Origin: Hahella sp. HN01
GTDB taxonomy: Bacteria > Pseudomonadota > Gammaproteobacteria > Pseudomonadales > Oleiphilaceae
Reading direction: 5' to 3'
Assembly (NCBI RefSeq): GCF_018986435.1
Contig: NZ_JAHMIN010000003.1
Location: 62,001 to 126,000 of the forward strand
DNA: 64,000 nucleotides
Each line of letters opens with the position of its first letter. The first letter of the stretch is position 1. A program made the translations under genes and the position numbers. Below are positions 38,301 through 49,747 of this stretch, piece after piece. The notes under the pieces are model-generated. The model worked only from the letters and a program-made list of their open reading frames with translations. It was not told where the DNA came from and ran no database searches.

Positions 38301-38839
38301 ATCGGGAATATGTCGAAAATCGACCCTCTGACGGCAAACTCCCCGTGTTCATAAACCGTATCGACGCAGCGGTAACCCGCTTGCTCCAGCTCGGATCTAT
38401 AACTGTTTATCCTGAGCGGCTGGCCTTTGCGCAGGATCAGGGTGGAGCGTTGCACAAACTCCTTTGGCGCCAGACGCACCATGATGGTGCTGAGCGGGAC
38501 AATAAGCAGGCCGCTGGCGCAGGTCGGTAGTTTATGCAGGGTCTGAATACGCTGGGAAATAATGTCCTGGTGAGGCGAAAAAGTATCGTAAGGAAGGGTT
38601 TCCCAGTCCGGTAAGGTCAAAATTGGGGGCGTGTTCTCATTTTTTTTCACGTCCCCTAAAAAAAATTTCACCGCTGATTCGAGCTGATCCGCCGAGGGCA
38701 TATCTGGTGTTATTACCACCAACAGGCGTTTTTGCTCTTTGAGCGCCTGCGCCAGAATGTAAGCGTCTGACTGTCCGACGGCCTGAGGCCAGTACTTGAT
38801 AGTCGTTGAATTTGAAGGAAGTTGGCGCCGCTCTGTCAA
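35390..38839 (-). CDS. mfd: Transcription-repair coupling factor Mfd
   Basis: An 1149-residue DNA translocase that removes stalled RNA polymerase from damaged DNA and recruits UvrA. The UvrB-like N-terminal module is followed by the RNA-polymerase-interacting domain, then the RecG-like translocase: Walker A GDVGFGKT at residues 630-637, DEEHRFG of motif II near residue 730 and later helicase motifs including QLRGRVGRS near 900, then the C-terminal TRCF domain. The start is TTG 38839, supported by GGTGGAG eight bases upstream. A long open frame (36839-37606) on the plus strand is a shadow of this gene. Confidence 0.96.
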   Translation of the reverse strand: MTERRQLPSNSTTIKYWPQAVGQSDAYILAQALKEQKRLLVVITPDMPSADQLESAVKFFLGDVKKNENTPPILTLPDWETLPYDTFSPHQDIISQRIQTLHKLPTCASGLLIVPLSTIMVRLAPKEFVQRSTLILRKGQPLRINSYRSELEQAGYRCVDTVYEHGEFAVRGSIFDIFPMGSKAPYRIDLFDEEVETLRQFDPETQRSAGQVDEISLLPAHEFPLNDASIQLFKDNFYEKFPGASRNIPLLQDISRGIATPGLEYYLTLFFTETASLLDYVAKDACFALYDGLHEKALHFWKDLEQRYEDLRHDIQRPLLPPADIYLRVDELFEGLKQFPRAQFSAKSEETDKPFSPLPHLALDAKKENPLQAIDCAQQDSGYKIVLCAESAGRQQALMDTFKEHGRPLNLLESWEACLSSTDQWNITVAELAKGFADNENRILVVAEADLYEGRVLQRRRRKRTQESPENIIQNLTELKLNAPVVHIDHGIGRYKGLQSLEVDGQKQEFLVLEYANEAKLYVPVSSLHLISRYAGLDDNLAPINKLGTDRWSAAKRQAAEKIKDSAAELLDIYAKRELHKGYACPPPDEHYRAFSAAFPFEETPDQATTINAVLQDMMKPRPMDRLVCGDVGFGKTEVAMRAAFLAAHAGRQVAILTPTTLLAQQHFQSFQDRFADTAINVELISRFRSAGDIEKVKDKLSEGKVDILVGTHKLLQKDIQFKNLGLLIIDEEHRFGVQQKEKVKSLRANIDILTLTATPIPRTLNLSFQGVRDLSIIATPPEKRLSVKTFVQEHSNSIIKEAVLREILRGGQVFCLHNEVNTINKAAAELQEMVPDARVAVAHGQMRERELEKVMSDFYHKRFNVLMCTTIIETGIDIPSANTIIIERADKFGLAQLHQLRGRVGRSHHQAYAYLLTPPPRNLTEDAKKRLDAISSAQDLGAGFTLATHDLEIRGAGELLGEEQSGHIQNIGFTLYLQLLDAAVKAMREGKELDLTQPLDQGCEVNLRLPALIPDDYLPDVHNRLILYKRVASAKDEDALQSLQIEMIDRFGLLPDATKNLFRQARLKLTADRLGIARIDIGARGGVIEFNAKTTIEPIKLVNLIQREPKHYKLDGGSKLRVTRSLEDKEDRMQFVEKLLKSFAPARA

Positions 38840-39047
38840 CTTTATATCTCCACCTTAAAGTCAAGGGGCATTCTACAATTGTTTCGTAAAATCACAACCA
38901 AACCCCGAAAACGTGATAGCCAGTCCACTTGTGTAAGGGCCCTGAAACGCCTTGGAAAGCGTTAAAAATCAAGGAGCCTAAATTGCTTCGGATGTTTTGA
39001 AAAGGGATAATGAGCGCCCGATTTGCGCAGACGAGAGGTGCATAAAA

Positions 39048-40520
39048 GTGAGTCAAGAAAAATTGGATGCTTGTTTTGGGGAATGGAAGGAACGCGAAAC
39101 CGTCGCTGAAGCGATGATTCCCCTTATCGGAAGACTGTACAGAAAATATAACGTCATCACATCCATATATGGTCGCCCAATCATCAACCGTTCAGTGATC
39201 GGCCTGTTAAAAGCGCACCGTTTTGTGCGTCAGGTAGCTGATCATGAACTGTCCGTGCACAACACTTATCCTATATTAAAGTTGCTGGACGAGCTGGAAC
39301 TTGGGCACGCTCACGTAGATATCGGCAAGCTCGCTATTAAATATGAAAAAATAAAAGATACAGTTGCGCTGGAAGATTTCGTGCGCAGCGAGCTGGATGA
39401 AGTAGTTGGGAAATGCACCGCCGAAGGAAGTATGGGGACTTCCGGAGAAAGCAAAGACGTCGTGCTGTTCGGTTTCGGACGTATTGGACGTTTGTTGGCG
39501 AGAATTCTTATCGAGAAAGCCGGTGGCGGCGCGAACCTGCGCTTACGCGCAATTGTCGTGCGCAAAGGCAATGCGGACAATGATCTGGAAAAACGCGCCA
39601 GCCTGCTGCGTCGCGATTCCGTACACGGTTCCTTCCAGGGCACGATCACCGTGGACGAGAAAGAATCCGCCATCATCGCTAACGGCAACTACATTCAGGT
39701 TATTTACGCGAATAACCCGGATGCAGTGGATTACACCCAGTATGGCATCGATAACGCGATTGTTATCGACAATACAGGCGTATGGCGCGATGAGGCCGGC
39801 CTGTCCCGTCACCTGGAGTGCAAAGGCGTCAAGGGCGTGTTGTTGACTGCGCCGGGCAAAGGCTCCATCAAGAACATCGTATACGGCATCAACAACCATT
39901 TGATCACTGCGGAAGATCGTATTCTTTCCGCGGCTTCCTGTACGACCAACGCCATCACGCCGGTGCTGAAAGCGCTGAATGACGAGTACGGCATCAAAGA
40001 CGGCCACGTGGAAACCGTTCACTCCTATACCAACGACCAGAATCTGATCGATAACTACCACAAGGGCAGCCGCCGCGGACGCAGCGCGCCTCTGAACATG
40101 GTTATCACGGAAACCGGCGCCGCCAAGGCTGTCGCCAAAGCGCTGCCTGAGCTGGCTGGTAAGCTGACCGGCAACGCCATCCGCGTGCCAACGCCAAACG
40201 TGTCGCTGGCTATCCTGAACCTGAACTTGGGTCGCGATACATCAGTGGAAGAACTGAACGGCTATCTCCGTGACGTGTCTCTGCACTCTGATCTGCAGAA
40301 GCAGATTGACTTCGTCAACTCGCCGGAAGTGGTGTCCACTGACTTTGTTGGTTCTCGTCGCGCAGGCGTAGTCGACGCGCAGGCGACTATCGTCAATGGC
40401 AATCGCGCCGTGTTGTATGTTTGGTACGATAACGAAGCTGGATATAGCGCGCAGGTGGTTCGCGTTGTGAACCAGATGGCGGGCGTTACCTATGCTGTCT
40501 ACCCCAAAACAATGGGATAA
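39048..40520 (+). CDS. gapA: Glyceraldehyde-3-phosphate dehydrogenase with N-terminal extension
   Basis: Interconverts glyceraldehyde-3-phosphate and 1,3-bisphosphoglycerate. The first ~134 residues are an extra helical domain not found in ordinary GAPDH. The NAD-binding domain begins VVLFGFGRIGR, and the catalytic cysteine is Cys298 in SAASCTTNAITP. The SYTNDQN and RRGRSAPLNM blocks are as in the family. A TTG at 38997 opens the frame, but GTG 39048 has GAGAGG ten bases before and is preferred (490 residues). Pseudomonas has a similarly extended GAPDH beside mfd. The role of the extension is unknown. Confidence 0.9.
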   Translation: MSQEKLDACFGEWKERETVAEAMIPLIGRLYRKYNVITSIYGRPIINRSVIGLLKAHRFVRQVADHELSVHNTYPILKLLDELELGHAHVDIGKLAIKYEKIKDTVALEDFVRSELDEVVGKCTAEGSMGTSGESKDVVLFGFGRIGRLLARILIEKAGGGANLRLRAIVVRKGNADNDLEKRASLLRRDSVHGSFQGTITVDEKESAIIANGNYIQVIYANNPDAVDYTQYGIDNAIVIDNTGVWRDEAGLSRHLECKGVKGVLLTAPGKGSIKNIVYGINNHLITAEDRILSAASCTTNAITPVLKALNDEYGIKDGHVETVHSYTNDQNLIDNYHKGSRRGRSAPLNMVITETGAAKAVAKALPELAGKLTGNAIRVPTPNVSLAILNLNLGRDTSVEELNGYLRDVSLHSDLQKQIDFVNSPEVVSTDFVGSRRAGVVDAQATIVNGNRAVLYVWYDNEAGYSAQVVRVVNQMAGVTYAVYPKTMG

Positions 40521-42281
<1,761 letters not shown>

Positions 42282-42284
42282 TGC

Positions 42285-43484
42285 ATGGGAATGAGAGAAT
42301 TTCTTGACAAAATCGAGCCGCAATTTGAAAAAGGCGGCAAGTATGAGAAGTGGTACGCGCTGTACGAAGCCGTCGACACCATCTTCTATACGCCTTCCAA
42401 AGTAACCAGCGCCAACACGCACGTGCGTGACGGCGTTGACTTGAAGCGCATCATGATTACGGTGTGGTTCTGCGTATTCCCGGCCATGTTCTTCGGCATG
42501 TACAACGTGGGCTACCAGTCCAACACCTACCTCGCGGCTAATGGCCTGACCATGGATATGGACTGGCACGGCGCGATTATCGCCATGCTCGCCGGTAATA
42601 ACCCCGCCAGCATCTGGGATAATTTCATTTATGGCGCGGTTTACTTCCTTCCTATCTATGCGGTCACCTTTGCTGTGGGCGGATTCTGGGAAGTGGTGTT
42701 TGCGACGATCAGAAAGCATGAAGTTAACGAAGGTTTCTTCGTAACCTCTATTCTGTTCGCGCTGACCTGTCCTCCAACCATTCCATTGTGGCAAGTGGCG
42801 CTGGGCATTAGCTTTGGCGTAGTGATCGGTAAAGAGGTATTCGGCGGCACAGGTAAAAACTTCCTGAACCCGGCGTTGACTGGGCGCGCTTTCCTGTACT
42901 TCGCTTATCCTGCGCAGATTTCCGGTGACGCGGTCTGGACCGCTGTTGACGGTTTCAGTGGCGCGACGCCTCTGGGTGTGGCGGCTTCCGGCGGCTTGAA
43001 CGCGCTGACAGCCAACATTTCCTGGATGGACGCGTTCCTTGGCTTCCAGCAGGGCAGTGTGGGTGAAACCTCTACGCTGGCGATTCTGTTGGGCGGCGCT
43101 GTACTGCTGATCATGGGCATTGCGTCCTGGCGTATCGTCGCTGGCGTTTTCCTGGGTATGGCCGCGACTGCAACTCTGTTGAACTTTATCGGTTCCGACA
43201 CTAACCAGATGTTCCAGGTGCCTGCACACTGGCATTTCGTATTGGGCGGTTTCGCGTTCGGTATGATGTTCATGGCGACGGACCCCGTATCCGCATCCAT
43301 GACCAATACCGGTAAGTGGGCGTTCGGTATATTGGTTGGCCTGATGACCGTATTGATTCGCGTGGTTAACCCGGCGTTCCCTGAAGGCATCATGTTGGCC
43401 ATTCTGTTCGCCAACTTGTTTGCGCCGTTTATCGACCATCTGGTGATTCAAGCCAATATCAAACGGAGGCTGGCGCGTGTCTAA
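42285..43484 (+). CDS. nqrB: Na+-NQR subunit B
   Basis: A 399-residue membrane subunit with about ten helices. It carries covalent FMN on Thr228 in DGFSGAT and forms part of the sodium pathway. The N-terminal ~50 residues are cytoplasmic. The TLNP-like [18 protein letters not shown] block is typical. The FMN is attached by the ApbE-type transferase encoded seven genes downstream. It follows nqrA after 3 bp and overlaps nqrC by 8 bp. A long open frame on the minus strand here (42117-43451) is a codon shadow, not a gene. Confidence 0.96.
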   Translation: MGMREFLDKIEPQFEKGGKYEKWYALYEAVDTIFYTPSKVTSANTHVRDGVDLKRIMITVWFCVFPAMFFGMYNVGYQSNTYLAANGLTMDMDWHGAIIAMLAGNNPASIWDNFIYGAVYFLPIYAVTFAVGGFWEVVFATIRKHEVNEGFFVTSILFALTCPPTIPLWQVALGISFGVVIGKEVFGGTGKNFLNPALTGRAFLYFAYPAQISGDAVWTAVDGFSGATPLGVAASGGLNALTANISWMDAFLGFQQGSVGETSTLAILLGGAVLLIMGIASWRIVAGVFLGMAATATLLNFIGSDTNQMFQVPAHWHFVLGGFAFGMMFMATDPVSASMTNTGKWAFGILVGLMTVLIRVVNPAFPEGIMLAILFANLFAPFIDHLVIQANIKRRLARV

Positions 43485-44286
43485 GTCAAACGATTCAATT
43501 CAAAAGACGGTCATCGTCGCGCTGGCGCTGTGTATCGTCTGCTCTATCTTTGTATCCGCTTCGGTCGTACTGCTGAAGCCGGTTCAGATTCAGAATAAAA
43601 CACTGAACCTGAAAGAGAATATTCTCCGCGCGGCGGGCATGTTGAGCGCGACTCCCACTAAAAAAGAAGTGGAAGAGAAGTTTGCTCAGATAACGCCGAA
43701 AATTGTCGATCTGGATACTGGTTTGTACGTGGAGCCCAAGGACATCGGTTTTGAAAGCGTAGACGCGTTTGATCAAAAGAAATCTGCGCAGAACCCGAAA
43801 CTGTCCAAAGTGTTGGATTCTTCTGAAGACCTGGCGAGCATCAAGCGTCGCGAGCGTTACGCGAAAGTGTATCTGGTCAAGGAAAATGGCGCGCTGACTC
43901 GCGTGATCCTTCCGGTCAAAGGCTATGGCCTGTGGTCGACGCTGTACGGTTTCCTGGCTTTGAAAGCGGATGGCGACAGCGTAGTGGGGCTGGGCTTCTA
44001 CGAGCACGGCGAAACCCCCGGTCTGGGCGGTGAAGTCGACAACCCTAACTGGAAAGCGCAATGGCCTGGTAAAGAGGTGTACGATGACAACTTTGATGTT
44101 GCAGTGCGTCTCGTTAAGGGCGGTGTGAATCCTTCTTCATCTGACGCCAAGTACTCTGTTGACGCATTGTCTGGCGCCAGCCTCACCAGCCGCGGCGTGG
44201 AAAATCTGCTGCACTACTGGTTGAGCGAGAGCGGATTCAAAACGTATTTGGAAAAGGTAAGATCCGGGGAGGCAGGAAATGTCTGA
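43477..44286 (+). CDS. nqrC: Na+-NQR subunit C
   Basis: A 269-residue subunit with one N-terminal membrane helix (about residues 12-32) and a large periplasmic domain. Covalent FMN is attached to Thr237 in the DALSGASLT motif, the substrate sequence of the flavin transferase (pattern D-x-L-S-G-A-S/T-x-T). The position-7 residue is Ser rather than the Thr common in Vibrio. The GTG start overlaps the end of nqrB, and its own end overlaps nqrD by 8 bp, which suggests translational coupling. Confidence 0.96.
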   Translation: MSKSNDSIQKTVIVALALCIVCSIFVSASVVLLKPVQIQNKTLNLKENILRAAGMLSATPTKKEVEEKFAQITPKIVDLDTGLYVEPKDIGFESVDAFDQKKSAQNPKLSKVLDSSEDLASIKRRERYAKVYLVKENGALTRVILPVKGYGLWSTLYGFLALKADGDSVVGLGFYEHGETPGLGGEVDNPNWKAQWPGKEVYDDNFDVAVRLVKGGVNPSSSDAKYSVDALSGASLTSRGVENLLHYWLSESGFKTYLEKVRSGEAGNV

Positions 44287-44944
44287 CGTAACGCCGAAGA
44301 AAGTTCTTCTAGAGCCTATTCTCTCCAATAACCCGATTGCGCTGCAGATTCTTGGGATCTGTTCCGCGTTGGCTGTCACCACCAGCCTTAAGCTGTCCAT
44401 CGTAATGGCGATCGCTGTGTCGTTGGTAACAGCGAGCTCCAGCTTCTTTATCGCGTTGATACGCTCACAGATACCAAGCAACATCCGGATCATCGTACAG
44501 ATGACCATCATTGCGTCGCTGGTAATTGTGGTTGATCAGGTGTTGAAAGCTTACGCCTACGAAATCAGCAAGCAGTTGTCTGTATTCGTCGGACTGATTA
44601 TCACCAACTGTATCGTAATGGGACGTGCGGAAGCTTTCGCCATGCAGAATGGCCCCGTACTGAGCTTCCTTGACGGTATCGGCAACGGCGCAGGTTACGG
44701 CGCTATCTTGATTACCGTTGCTACAGTGCGTGAGCTGCTGGGCGCCGGTAAGCTGTTCGGTGTGGAAATTCTTCCCACCATCGCTAATGGCGGCTGGTAC
44801 CAGCCAAACGGCCTGTTGCTGCTGCCTCCGAGCGCGTTCTTCATTATCGGCTTGATCATCTGGGGGCTGCGTTCCTGGAAGAAGGATCAGGTGGAAGCGG
44901 CGGAGTACAAACTGTCCGCGCACAAAGTTAAGGAGGCGTTTTAA
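44279..44944 (+). CDS. nqrD: Na+-NQR subunit D
   Basis: A 221-residue integral membrane subunit with six expected helices. NqrD and NqrE are homologous, face opposite ways in the membrane and in known structures share an iron centre at their interface; the conserved cysteine motif ITNCIVMGR appears near residue 110. The family block [10 protein letters not shown] and the C-terminal [14 protein letters not shown] are present. It begins 8 bp before the end of nqrC and ends 2 bp before nqrE. Confidence 0.96.
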   Translation: MSDVTPKKVLLEPILSNNPIALQILGICSALAVTTSLKLSIVMAIAVSLVTASSSFFIALIRSQIPSNIRIIVQMTIIASLVIVVDQVLKAYAYEISKQLSVFVGLIITNCIVMGRAEAFAMQNGPVLSFLDGIGNGAGYGAILITVATVRELLGAGKLFGVEILPTIANGGWYQPNGLLLLPPSAFFIIGLIIWGLRSWKKDQVEAAEYKLSAHKVKEAF

Positions 44945-44946
44945 GC

Positions 44947-45558
44947 ATGTTTGAACATTATCTGAGCCTCCTTGTCAAGGCGGTATTCGTTGAAAACATG
45001 GCCTTGGCCTTCTTTCTGGGGATGTGTACGTTCCTGGCTTTGTCCAAAAAGATGGAAGCGGCTATAGGTCTCGGTATTGCGGTTGTCGTCGTACTGGCTG
45101 TGACCGTGCCTGTTAACAACGCCATTTATAATGGCTTGTTGCGCGAAGGCGCATTGAGCTGGGCGGGACTGCCTAATGTTGACCTGAGTTTCCTTGGGTT
45201 GCTGACTTACATCGGCGTTATCGCCGCTATCGTACAGATACTGGAGATGGTGCTGGATAAATTCTTCCCCGCGCTCTATAACGCGCTGGGTGTGTTTCTC
45301 CCGCTGATTACCGTTAACTGTGCGATCATGGGCGCCTCCCTGTTCATGGTTGAGCGTGATTACACATTCGGAGAGAGTCTGGTGTACGGTTTCGGCGCTG
45401 GGCTGGGCTGGGCGTTGGCGATCATCGCTTTGGCCGGTATTAGAGAGAAGCTGAAATACAGTGACGTTCCTGAAGGTCTGCGTGGTCTGGGCATCACCTT
45501 CATCACCGTAGGTCTGATGTCGCTTGGTTTTATGTCTTTCTCAGGCATTTCTCTGTAA
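44947..45558 (+). CDS. nqrE: Na+-NQR subunit E
   Basis: A 203-residue membrane subunit, inverted homologue of NqrD. Conserved marks are [18 protein letters not shown] at the start with Cys near residue 26, and [14 protein letters not shown] with Cys near residue 120. These cysteines help bind the intramembrane iron centre in the known structure. Six helices are expected. It lies 2 bp after nqrD and 30 bp before nqrF. Confidence 0.96.
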   Translation: MFEHYLSLLVKAVFVENMALAFFLGMCTFLALSKKMEAAIGLGIAVVVVLAVTVPVNNAIYNGLLREGALSWAGLPNVDLSFLGLLTYIGVIAAIVQILEMVLDKFFPALYNALGVFLPLITVNCAIMGASLFMVERDYTFGESLVYGFGAGLGWALAIIALAGIREKLKYSDVPEGLRGLGITFITVGLMSLGFMSFSGISL

Positions 45559-45588
45559 TCGGTCCGAACAGGTGAAGGTTAATAACAA

Positions 45589-46815
45589 ATGAACACTGAA
45601 ATCATATTGGGCGTAGTCATGTTCACCGCCATAGTGCTATCACTGGTGGCGGTGATCTTGGCGGCGCGCGCAAGACTGGTCAGCTCGGGCGACGTCACCA
45701 TTGAGGTGAACGGCGATCCCAATCACACAATCAAAACGCCAGCTGGCGGCAAGTTGCTGCAAACTTTGGCTGGAGAGGGCGTGTTCCTGTCGTCCGCCTG
45801 CGGCGGCGGCGGTAGCTGCGCGCAGTGTAAATGTAAGGTTTTCGACGGCGGCGGCTCCATGTTGCCGACGGAGAGAGCGCACTTTACGCGTCGTGAAGAG
45901 AAGGAAGGCTGGCGCTTGTCCTGTCAGGTTGCTGTTAAGCAGGACATGAAAATTGAAGTGCCGGAAGAAGTCTTCGGCGTCAAGAAGTGGGAGTGCGAGG
46001 TGGTGTCTAACCATAATGTCGCTACTTTCATCAAAGAGCTTGTATTGAAACTGCCGGATGGCGAAGTTGTTGACTTCCGCGCGGGTGGTTACGTTCAGCT
46101 TGAGACGCCAGCTTACGACGTGACCTTCGATAAGTTTGAAATCGAAGAGCGTTTCCGCGAAGACTGGGACAAGCACAACCTGTGGCGCTTCCGTTCTGTC
46201 GTTAAAGAGCCGGTGATTCGCGCATACTCCATGGCGAACTATCCGGAAGAGCGCGGCGTACTGAAGTTCAACATCCGTATCGCGACGCCTCCTCCAGGCA
46301 CCAACTTCCCGCCCGGACAAATGTCTTCATGGGTATTCTCGTTGAAGCCAGGCGATAAGGTAACGGTATACGGACCCTTCGGTGAGTTCTTTGCTAAAGA
46401 GACTGATGCGGAGATGGTGTTCGTTGGCGGCGGCGCTGGTATGGCTCCAATGCGTGCGCACATTTTCGATCAGCTGAAGCGTCTTAAGACCAGTCGTAAA
46501 ATGTCCTTCTGGTATGGCGCTCGTAGCCGTCGTGAAATGTTCTACGTTGACGACTTTGACGGTCTGGCTGCGGAGAATGACAACTTCCAATGGCATGTGG
46601 CTCTTTCCGATCCGCTGCCTGACGACAACTGGACGGGCTACAAAGGTTTCATTCACAACGTGTTGTATGAAAACTATCTCAAGGAGCATCCAGCGCCGGA
46701 AGATTGTGAGTTCTACATGTGCGGACCGCCCATGATGAATGCGGCGGTTATCAAAATGCTGAAAGACCTGGGTGTTGAGGACGAGAATATTCTGCTAGAC
46801 GACTTTGGTGGTTAA
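45589..46815 (+). CDS. nqrF: Na+-NQR subunit F (NADH-oxidising)
   Basis: The 408-residue entry point for electrons. An N-terminal membrane helix (residues about 5-25) is followed by a [2Fe-2S] ferredoxin domain with Cys71, Cys77, Cys80 and Cys112. The FAD domain has [11 protein letters not shown] near residue 215 and the NADH domain [12 protein letters not shown] near residue 285. The C-terminus ends DDFGG, as usual. Subunit length and cysteine spacing equal the Vibrio protein almost exactly. The apbE-like gene overlaps its end by 11 bp. Confidence 0.97.
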   Translation: MNTEIILGVVMFTAIVLSLVAVILAARARLVSSGDVTIEVNGDPNHTIKTPAGGKLLQTLAGEGVFLSSACGGGGSCAQCKCKVFDGGGSMLPTERAHFTRREEKEGWRLSCQVAVKQDMKIEVPEEVFGVKKWECEVVSNHNVATFIKELVLKLPDGEVVDFRAGGYVQLETPAYDVTFDKFEIEERFREDWDKHNLWRFRSVVKEPVIRAYSMANYPEERGVLKFNIRIATPPPGTNFPPGQMSSWVFSLKPGDKVTVYGPFGEFFAKETDAEMVFVGGGAGMAPMRAHIFDQLKRLKTSRKMSFWYGARSRREMFYVDDFDGLAAENDNFQWHVALSDPLPDDNWTGYKGFIHNVLYENYLKEHPAPEDCEFYMCGPPMMNAAVIKMLKDLGVEDENILLDDFGG

Positions 46816-47860
46816 TATTATTTCTGCGTTCCTCAAAATCAGAAAGCCCGCCAGTGCTTTACTGCTCTCCAGCAGTCTCGCATTGGCGGGCTGCTTTCAT
46901 TCTGGCCCGGAATTGCACTCTTCTGAGGGCAAAATCATGGGTACGACCTATCATGTCAAATGGGCTTCTGATTCGAGCAAGTCGGAGCAGGAGCTGGCGC
47001 AGGGCGTATTGGCGCAATTGCAGCTGGTTGATCGCCTGATGTCGACGTATAAGCCCGAATCGGAATTAAGCCGCTTTAATCAATCTGAACCTGGAAGCTG
47101 GTTTGATTTCTCGCCTGAGTCATTTGAAGTCTTTCAAATTGCGCAAGGCGTCAGCGATATCAGTGGCGGCGCTTTTGATATCACAGTGGGTAAGCTGGTG
47201 AATCTGTGGGGCTTTGGTCCTGATCTTCGTCCAATTAAGATTCCGGATGACGCCACGCTTTCCAGCGAGTTGTCCAAAGTCGGCTACCAGCACCTCAAAT
47301 ACCAGGCGGACGGCGATAAGGTTCTCAAAGAGACGGCGATGTACGTTGATCTCTCCGCCGTCGCCAAAGGCTATTCCGTTGATCTGGCTGCTAAATACCT
47401 GGAGTCGCAGGGCGTTACTGATTATCTGGTCGAGGTTGGCGGCGAAGTCATGCTGAGTGGCCACAAGCCTGATGGTCAGCCATGGCGGATCGCCATAGAA
47501 TCGCCGGTAGTGGGCGAAAGGCGGGCGCAAAACGTGGTGGAAATGGACAGGGGCGCGGTAGCCACTTCCGGAGACTATCGTAATTACTTCGAAGAAGATG
47601 GCGTTCGTTATTCCCATACCATTGACCCCCGCACTGGCAAGCCGATTGACCACAATCTCGCCTCGGTAACCGTTATCGACGATACGGTGGCGCGCGCGGA
47701 CGCGTTGGCGACCTCCTTTATGGTAATGGGGCCGGAACAAGGTATGGATGTTGCGGTCAAAAACGATATCGCTGTGTTGTTTATTGTCCGGCGGGACGGT
47801 AAGTTTGTAGAAGAAACGTCCCCCGCGTTTTTGAAACGTATCAAACGATTGGAGGAGTAG
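46805..47860 (+). CDS. apbE: FAD:protein FMN transferase (ApbE family) lipoprotein
   Basis: A 351-residue lipoprotein that transfers FMN from FAD to threonine in NqrB and NqrC. The N-terminus is a lipoprotein signal ending LALAGC, so Cys30 would be acylated. The ApbE core follows: GTTYHVKW near residue 45, [20 protein letters not shown] near residue 117, the [10 protein letters not shown] block, [11 protein letters not shown] and [11 protein letters not shown] near residue 275. It overlaps nqrF and precedes nqrM, so the operon makes the pump and its flavinylation enzyme together. Start codon is TTG 46805 or GTG 46808. Confidence 0.95.
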   Translation: MVVNIISAFLKIRKPASALLLSSSLALAGCFHSGPELHSSEGKIMGTTYHVKWASDSSKSEQELAQGVLAQLQLVDRLMSTYKPESELSRFNQSEPGSWFDFSPESFEVFQIAQGVSDISGGAFDITVGKLVNLWGFGPDLRPIKIPDDATLSSELSKVGYQHLKYQADGDKVLKETAMYVDLSAVAKGYSVDLAAKYLESQGVTDYLVEVGGEVMLSGHKPDGQPWRIAIESPVVGERRAQNVVEMDRGAVATSGDYRNYFEEDGVRYSHTIDPRTGKPIDHNLASVTVIDDTVARADALATSFMVMGPEQGMDVAVKNDIAVLFIVRRDGKFVEETSPAFLKRIKRLEE

Positions 47861-47864
47861 AGCG

Positions 47865-48110
47865 ATGTATGTGTTTCTTGTTGTTTTCGGCGTCATGCTG
47901 CTCATCGTTGTGGCCATGTCCATCGGCGTTATCCTAGGCCGCAAGCCCATCTCAGGTTCATGCGGCGGTATGAGCGCCTTGGGAATGGAAGTCGCCTGCG
48001 ATATTTGCGGAGGCGATAAAAACAAGTGTGAAAAAGAGACGGAAGCTGCCGCCAAGCAATCTCAGGCGCAGGCTGAAGATCTCGCATACGACGCCACCCG
48101 TAAGGGGTGA
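47865..48110 (+). CDS. nqrM: Na+-NQR maturation protein NqrM
   Basis: An 81-residue membrane protein. One N-terminal helix (about residues 2-24) is followed by a cysteine-rich segment with Cys33, Cys45, Cys48 and Cys55, the pattern of NqrM (DUF539). In Vibrio, NqrM is required for assembly of the NQR complex and its cysteines probably deliver iron to the NqrD-NqrE centre. The ATG follows GGAGGAG and it closes the nqr operon 4 bp after apbE. Confidence 0.93.
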   Translation: MYVFLVVFGVMLLIVVAMSIGVILGRKPISGSCGGMSALGMEVACDICGGDKNKCEKETEAAAKQSQAQAEDLAYDATRKG

Positions 48111-48298
48111 GCTCTTACCTTATAGAAGCAAGTCCGCGAATGTCTCGATGGCGTTCTGCGGATTGTGATTGAGTTGTCGCACGCGACGGTGCGTTTATCT
48201 GACGTCGCGACTTAAGTATTAAATTATAAAGATGTTCCGTCTGGCGGCCTGCGGCGGCTGCAATCCGGCGGGATAGGATTTCAGGAGACCGACAGCGC

Positions 48299-49693
48299 AT
48301 GGCTGAATATCGTTATGATGTGGTTGTAATTGGCGCCGGGCCGGCTGGCGAAGGCGCGGCGATGAATGCTGCGAAGCACGGCAAGCGCGTTGCAGTGATT
48401 GAGGATAAGAGTCAGGTTGGCGGCAACTGCACCCATATGGGGACGATTCCGTCGAAAGCGTTGCGTCACGCAGTCAAGCAAATCATCCAGTTCAATACCA
48501 ATACTATGTTCCGGGATATCGGGGAGCCGCGCTGGTTTTCTTTCCCCAGAGTCTTGCAGAATGCGGAGCGAGTGATTGGTAAGCAGGTCAAAATTCGTAC
48601 GCAGTTTTACGCCCGCAACAGAGTAGACCTGTATCGCGGTCGCGCCAGTTTCATTGATGAGAATCGTATCGAAGTGCGGGGCGGTCTGAACGGTAAAGAA
48701 GTCTTGTATGGCAAGCAGGTCGTTATCGCGACAGGCTCCAGGCCCTATCTGCCTGAAGACGTAGACTTCACTCATCGTCGTATCTATAACAGCGATAGTA
48801 TTCTCAAGCTGAGTCATACGCCTAGAACCCTGATTATCTACGGAGCAGGGGTGATAGGCTGTGAGTACGCCTCCATTTTCGTCGGGTTGGGCGTTAAAGT
48901 GGACCTTATTAATCCCGGCGAGCGTTTATTGTCTTTCCTTGACGGAGAAATTTCCGACGCATTGAGTTATCACCTGAGGGATAACGGGGTGCTGGTGCGC
49001 CATAACGAGCAATACGATAGCGTGGTCGGGGATGATCATGGCGTTGTGTTGACGATGAAATCCGGCAAGCGTATTCGCGCCGACGCCTTCCTCTGGTGTA
49101 ACGGGCGCACCGGCAACACAGATAATCTGGGGCTGGAGAATATTGGGCTGGAGCCCAACGCTCGCGGCCAGTTGGCGGTGGATAATCACTACCGCACCAA
49201 GATCCCGCATGTATTCGCGGCGGGCGACGTGATTGGCTGGCCCAGCCTGGCAAGCGCCGCCTATGACCAAGGGCGTTCTGCGTCCTCAGAGATAGTTAAG
49301 GATGATTTCTTCCGCTTTATTACCGATGTGCCTACCGGGATTTATACGATTCCTGAAATTAGCTCTGTCGGTCGCACGGAAGCAGAACTGACTGAGGCCA
49401 AGGTGCCTTATGAAGTAGGGCAGGCGTTTTTCAAGGATTTGGCCCGCGCGCAGATTACCGGCGACACGGTGGGTATGCTGAAACTGCTATTCCATCGGGA
49501 AACAATGGAGTTGCTGGGCATTCATTGCTTCGGAGATCAGGCCTCCGAGATCGTACACATCGGGCAGGCCATCATGAATCAGCCTGGTGAACTGAATACC
49601 ATCGAGTATTTTGTTAACACCACCTTCAATTACCCCACGATGGCGGAAGCTTATCGGGTGGCGGCGTTAAACGGACTTAATCGGATATTCTAA
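48299..49693 (+). CDS. sthA: Soluble pyridine nucleotide transhydrogenase
   Basis: A 464-residue flavoprotein that moves electrons between NADPH and NAD+. The fold is that of pyridine nucleotide-disulfide oxidoreductases, with FAD motif [12 protein letters not shown] near residue 12. The usual redox disulfide CxxxxC is replaced by CTHMGT ([14 protein letters not shown]), diagnostic for Sth. The NAD-binding [11 protein letters not shown] motif is near residue 182. The ATG follows AGGAG. It lies 188 bp after the nqr operon, as in Pseudomonas where sth lies close to nqr. Confidence 0.95.
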   Translation: MAEYRYDVVVIGAGPAGEGAAMNAAKHGKRVAVIEDKSQVGGNCTHMGTIPSKALRHAVKQIIQFNTNTMFRDIGEPRWFSFPRVLQNAERVIGKQVKIRTQFYARNRVDLYRGRASFIDENRIEVRGGLNGKEVLYGKQVVIATGSRPYLPEDVDFTHRRIYNSDSILKLSHTPRTLIIYGAGVIGCEYASIFVGLGVKVDLINPGERLLSFLDGEISDALSYHLRDNGVLVRHNEQYDSVVGDDHGVVLTMKSGKRIRADAFLWCNGRTGNTDNLGLENIGLEPNARGQLAVDNHYRTKIPHVFAAGDVIGWPSLASAAYDQGRSASSEIVKDDFFRFITDVPTGIYTIPEISSVGRTEAELTEAKVPYEVGQAFFKDLARAQITGDTVGMLKLLFHRETMELLGIHCFGDQASEIVHIGQAIMNQPGELNTIEYFVNTTFNYPTMAEAYRVAALNGLNRIF

Positions 49694-49701
49694 TCGGGCT
49701 T

Positions 49702-49731
49702 AGGCGAGCGGGATTTGCGTCCCGTTCGCCT
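49702..49731. terminator. Strong hairpin between sthA and the phosphodiesterase gene
   Basis: AGGCGAGCGGGA (49702-49713) and TCCCGTTCGCCT (49720-49731) pair over 12 bp, with one wobble, around a 6-nt loop. It lies between two convergent stops. No U-run follows on either side. Confidence 0.6.
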
Positions 49732-49747
49732 GCTGTCGCGAAAGCGA

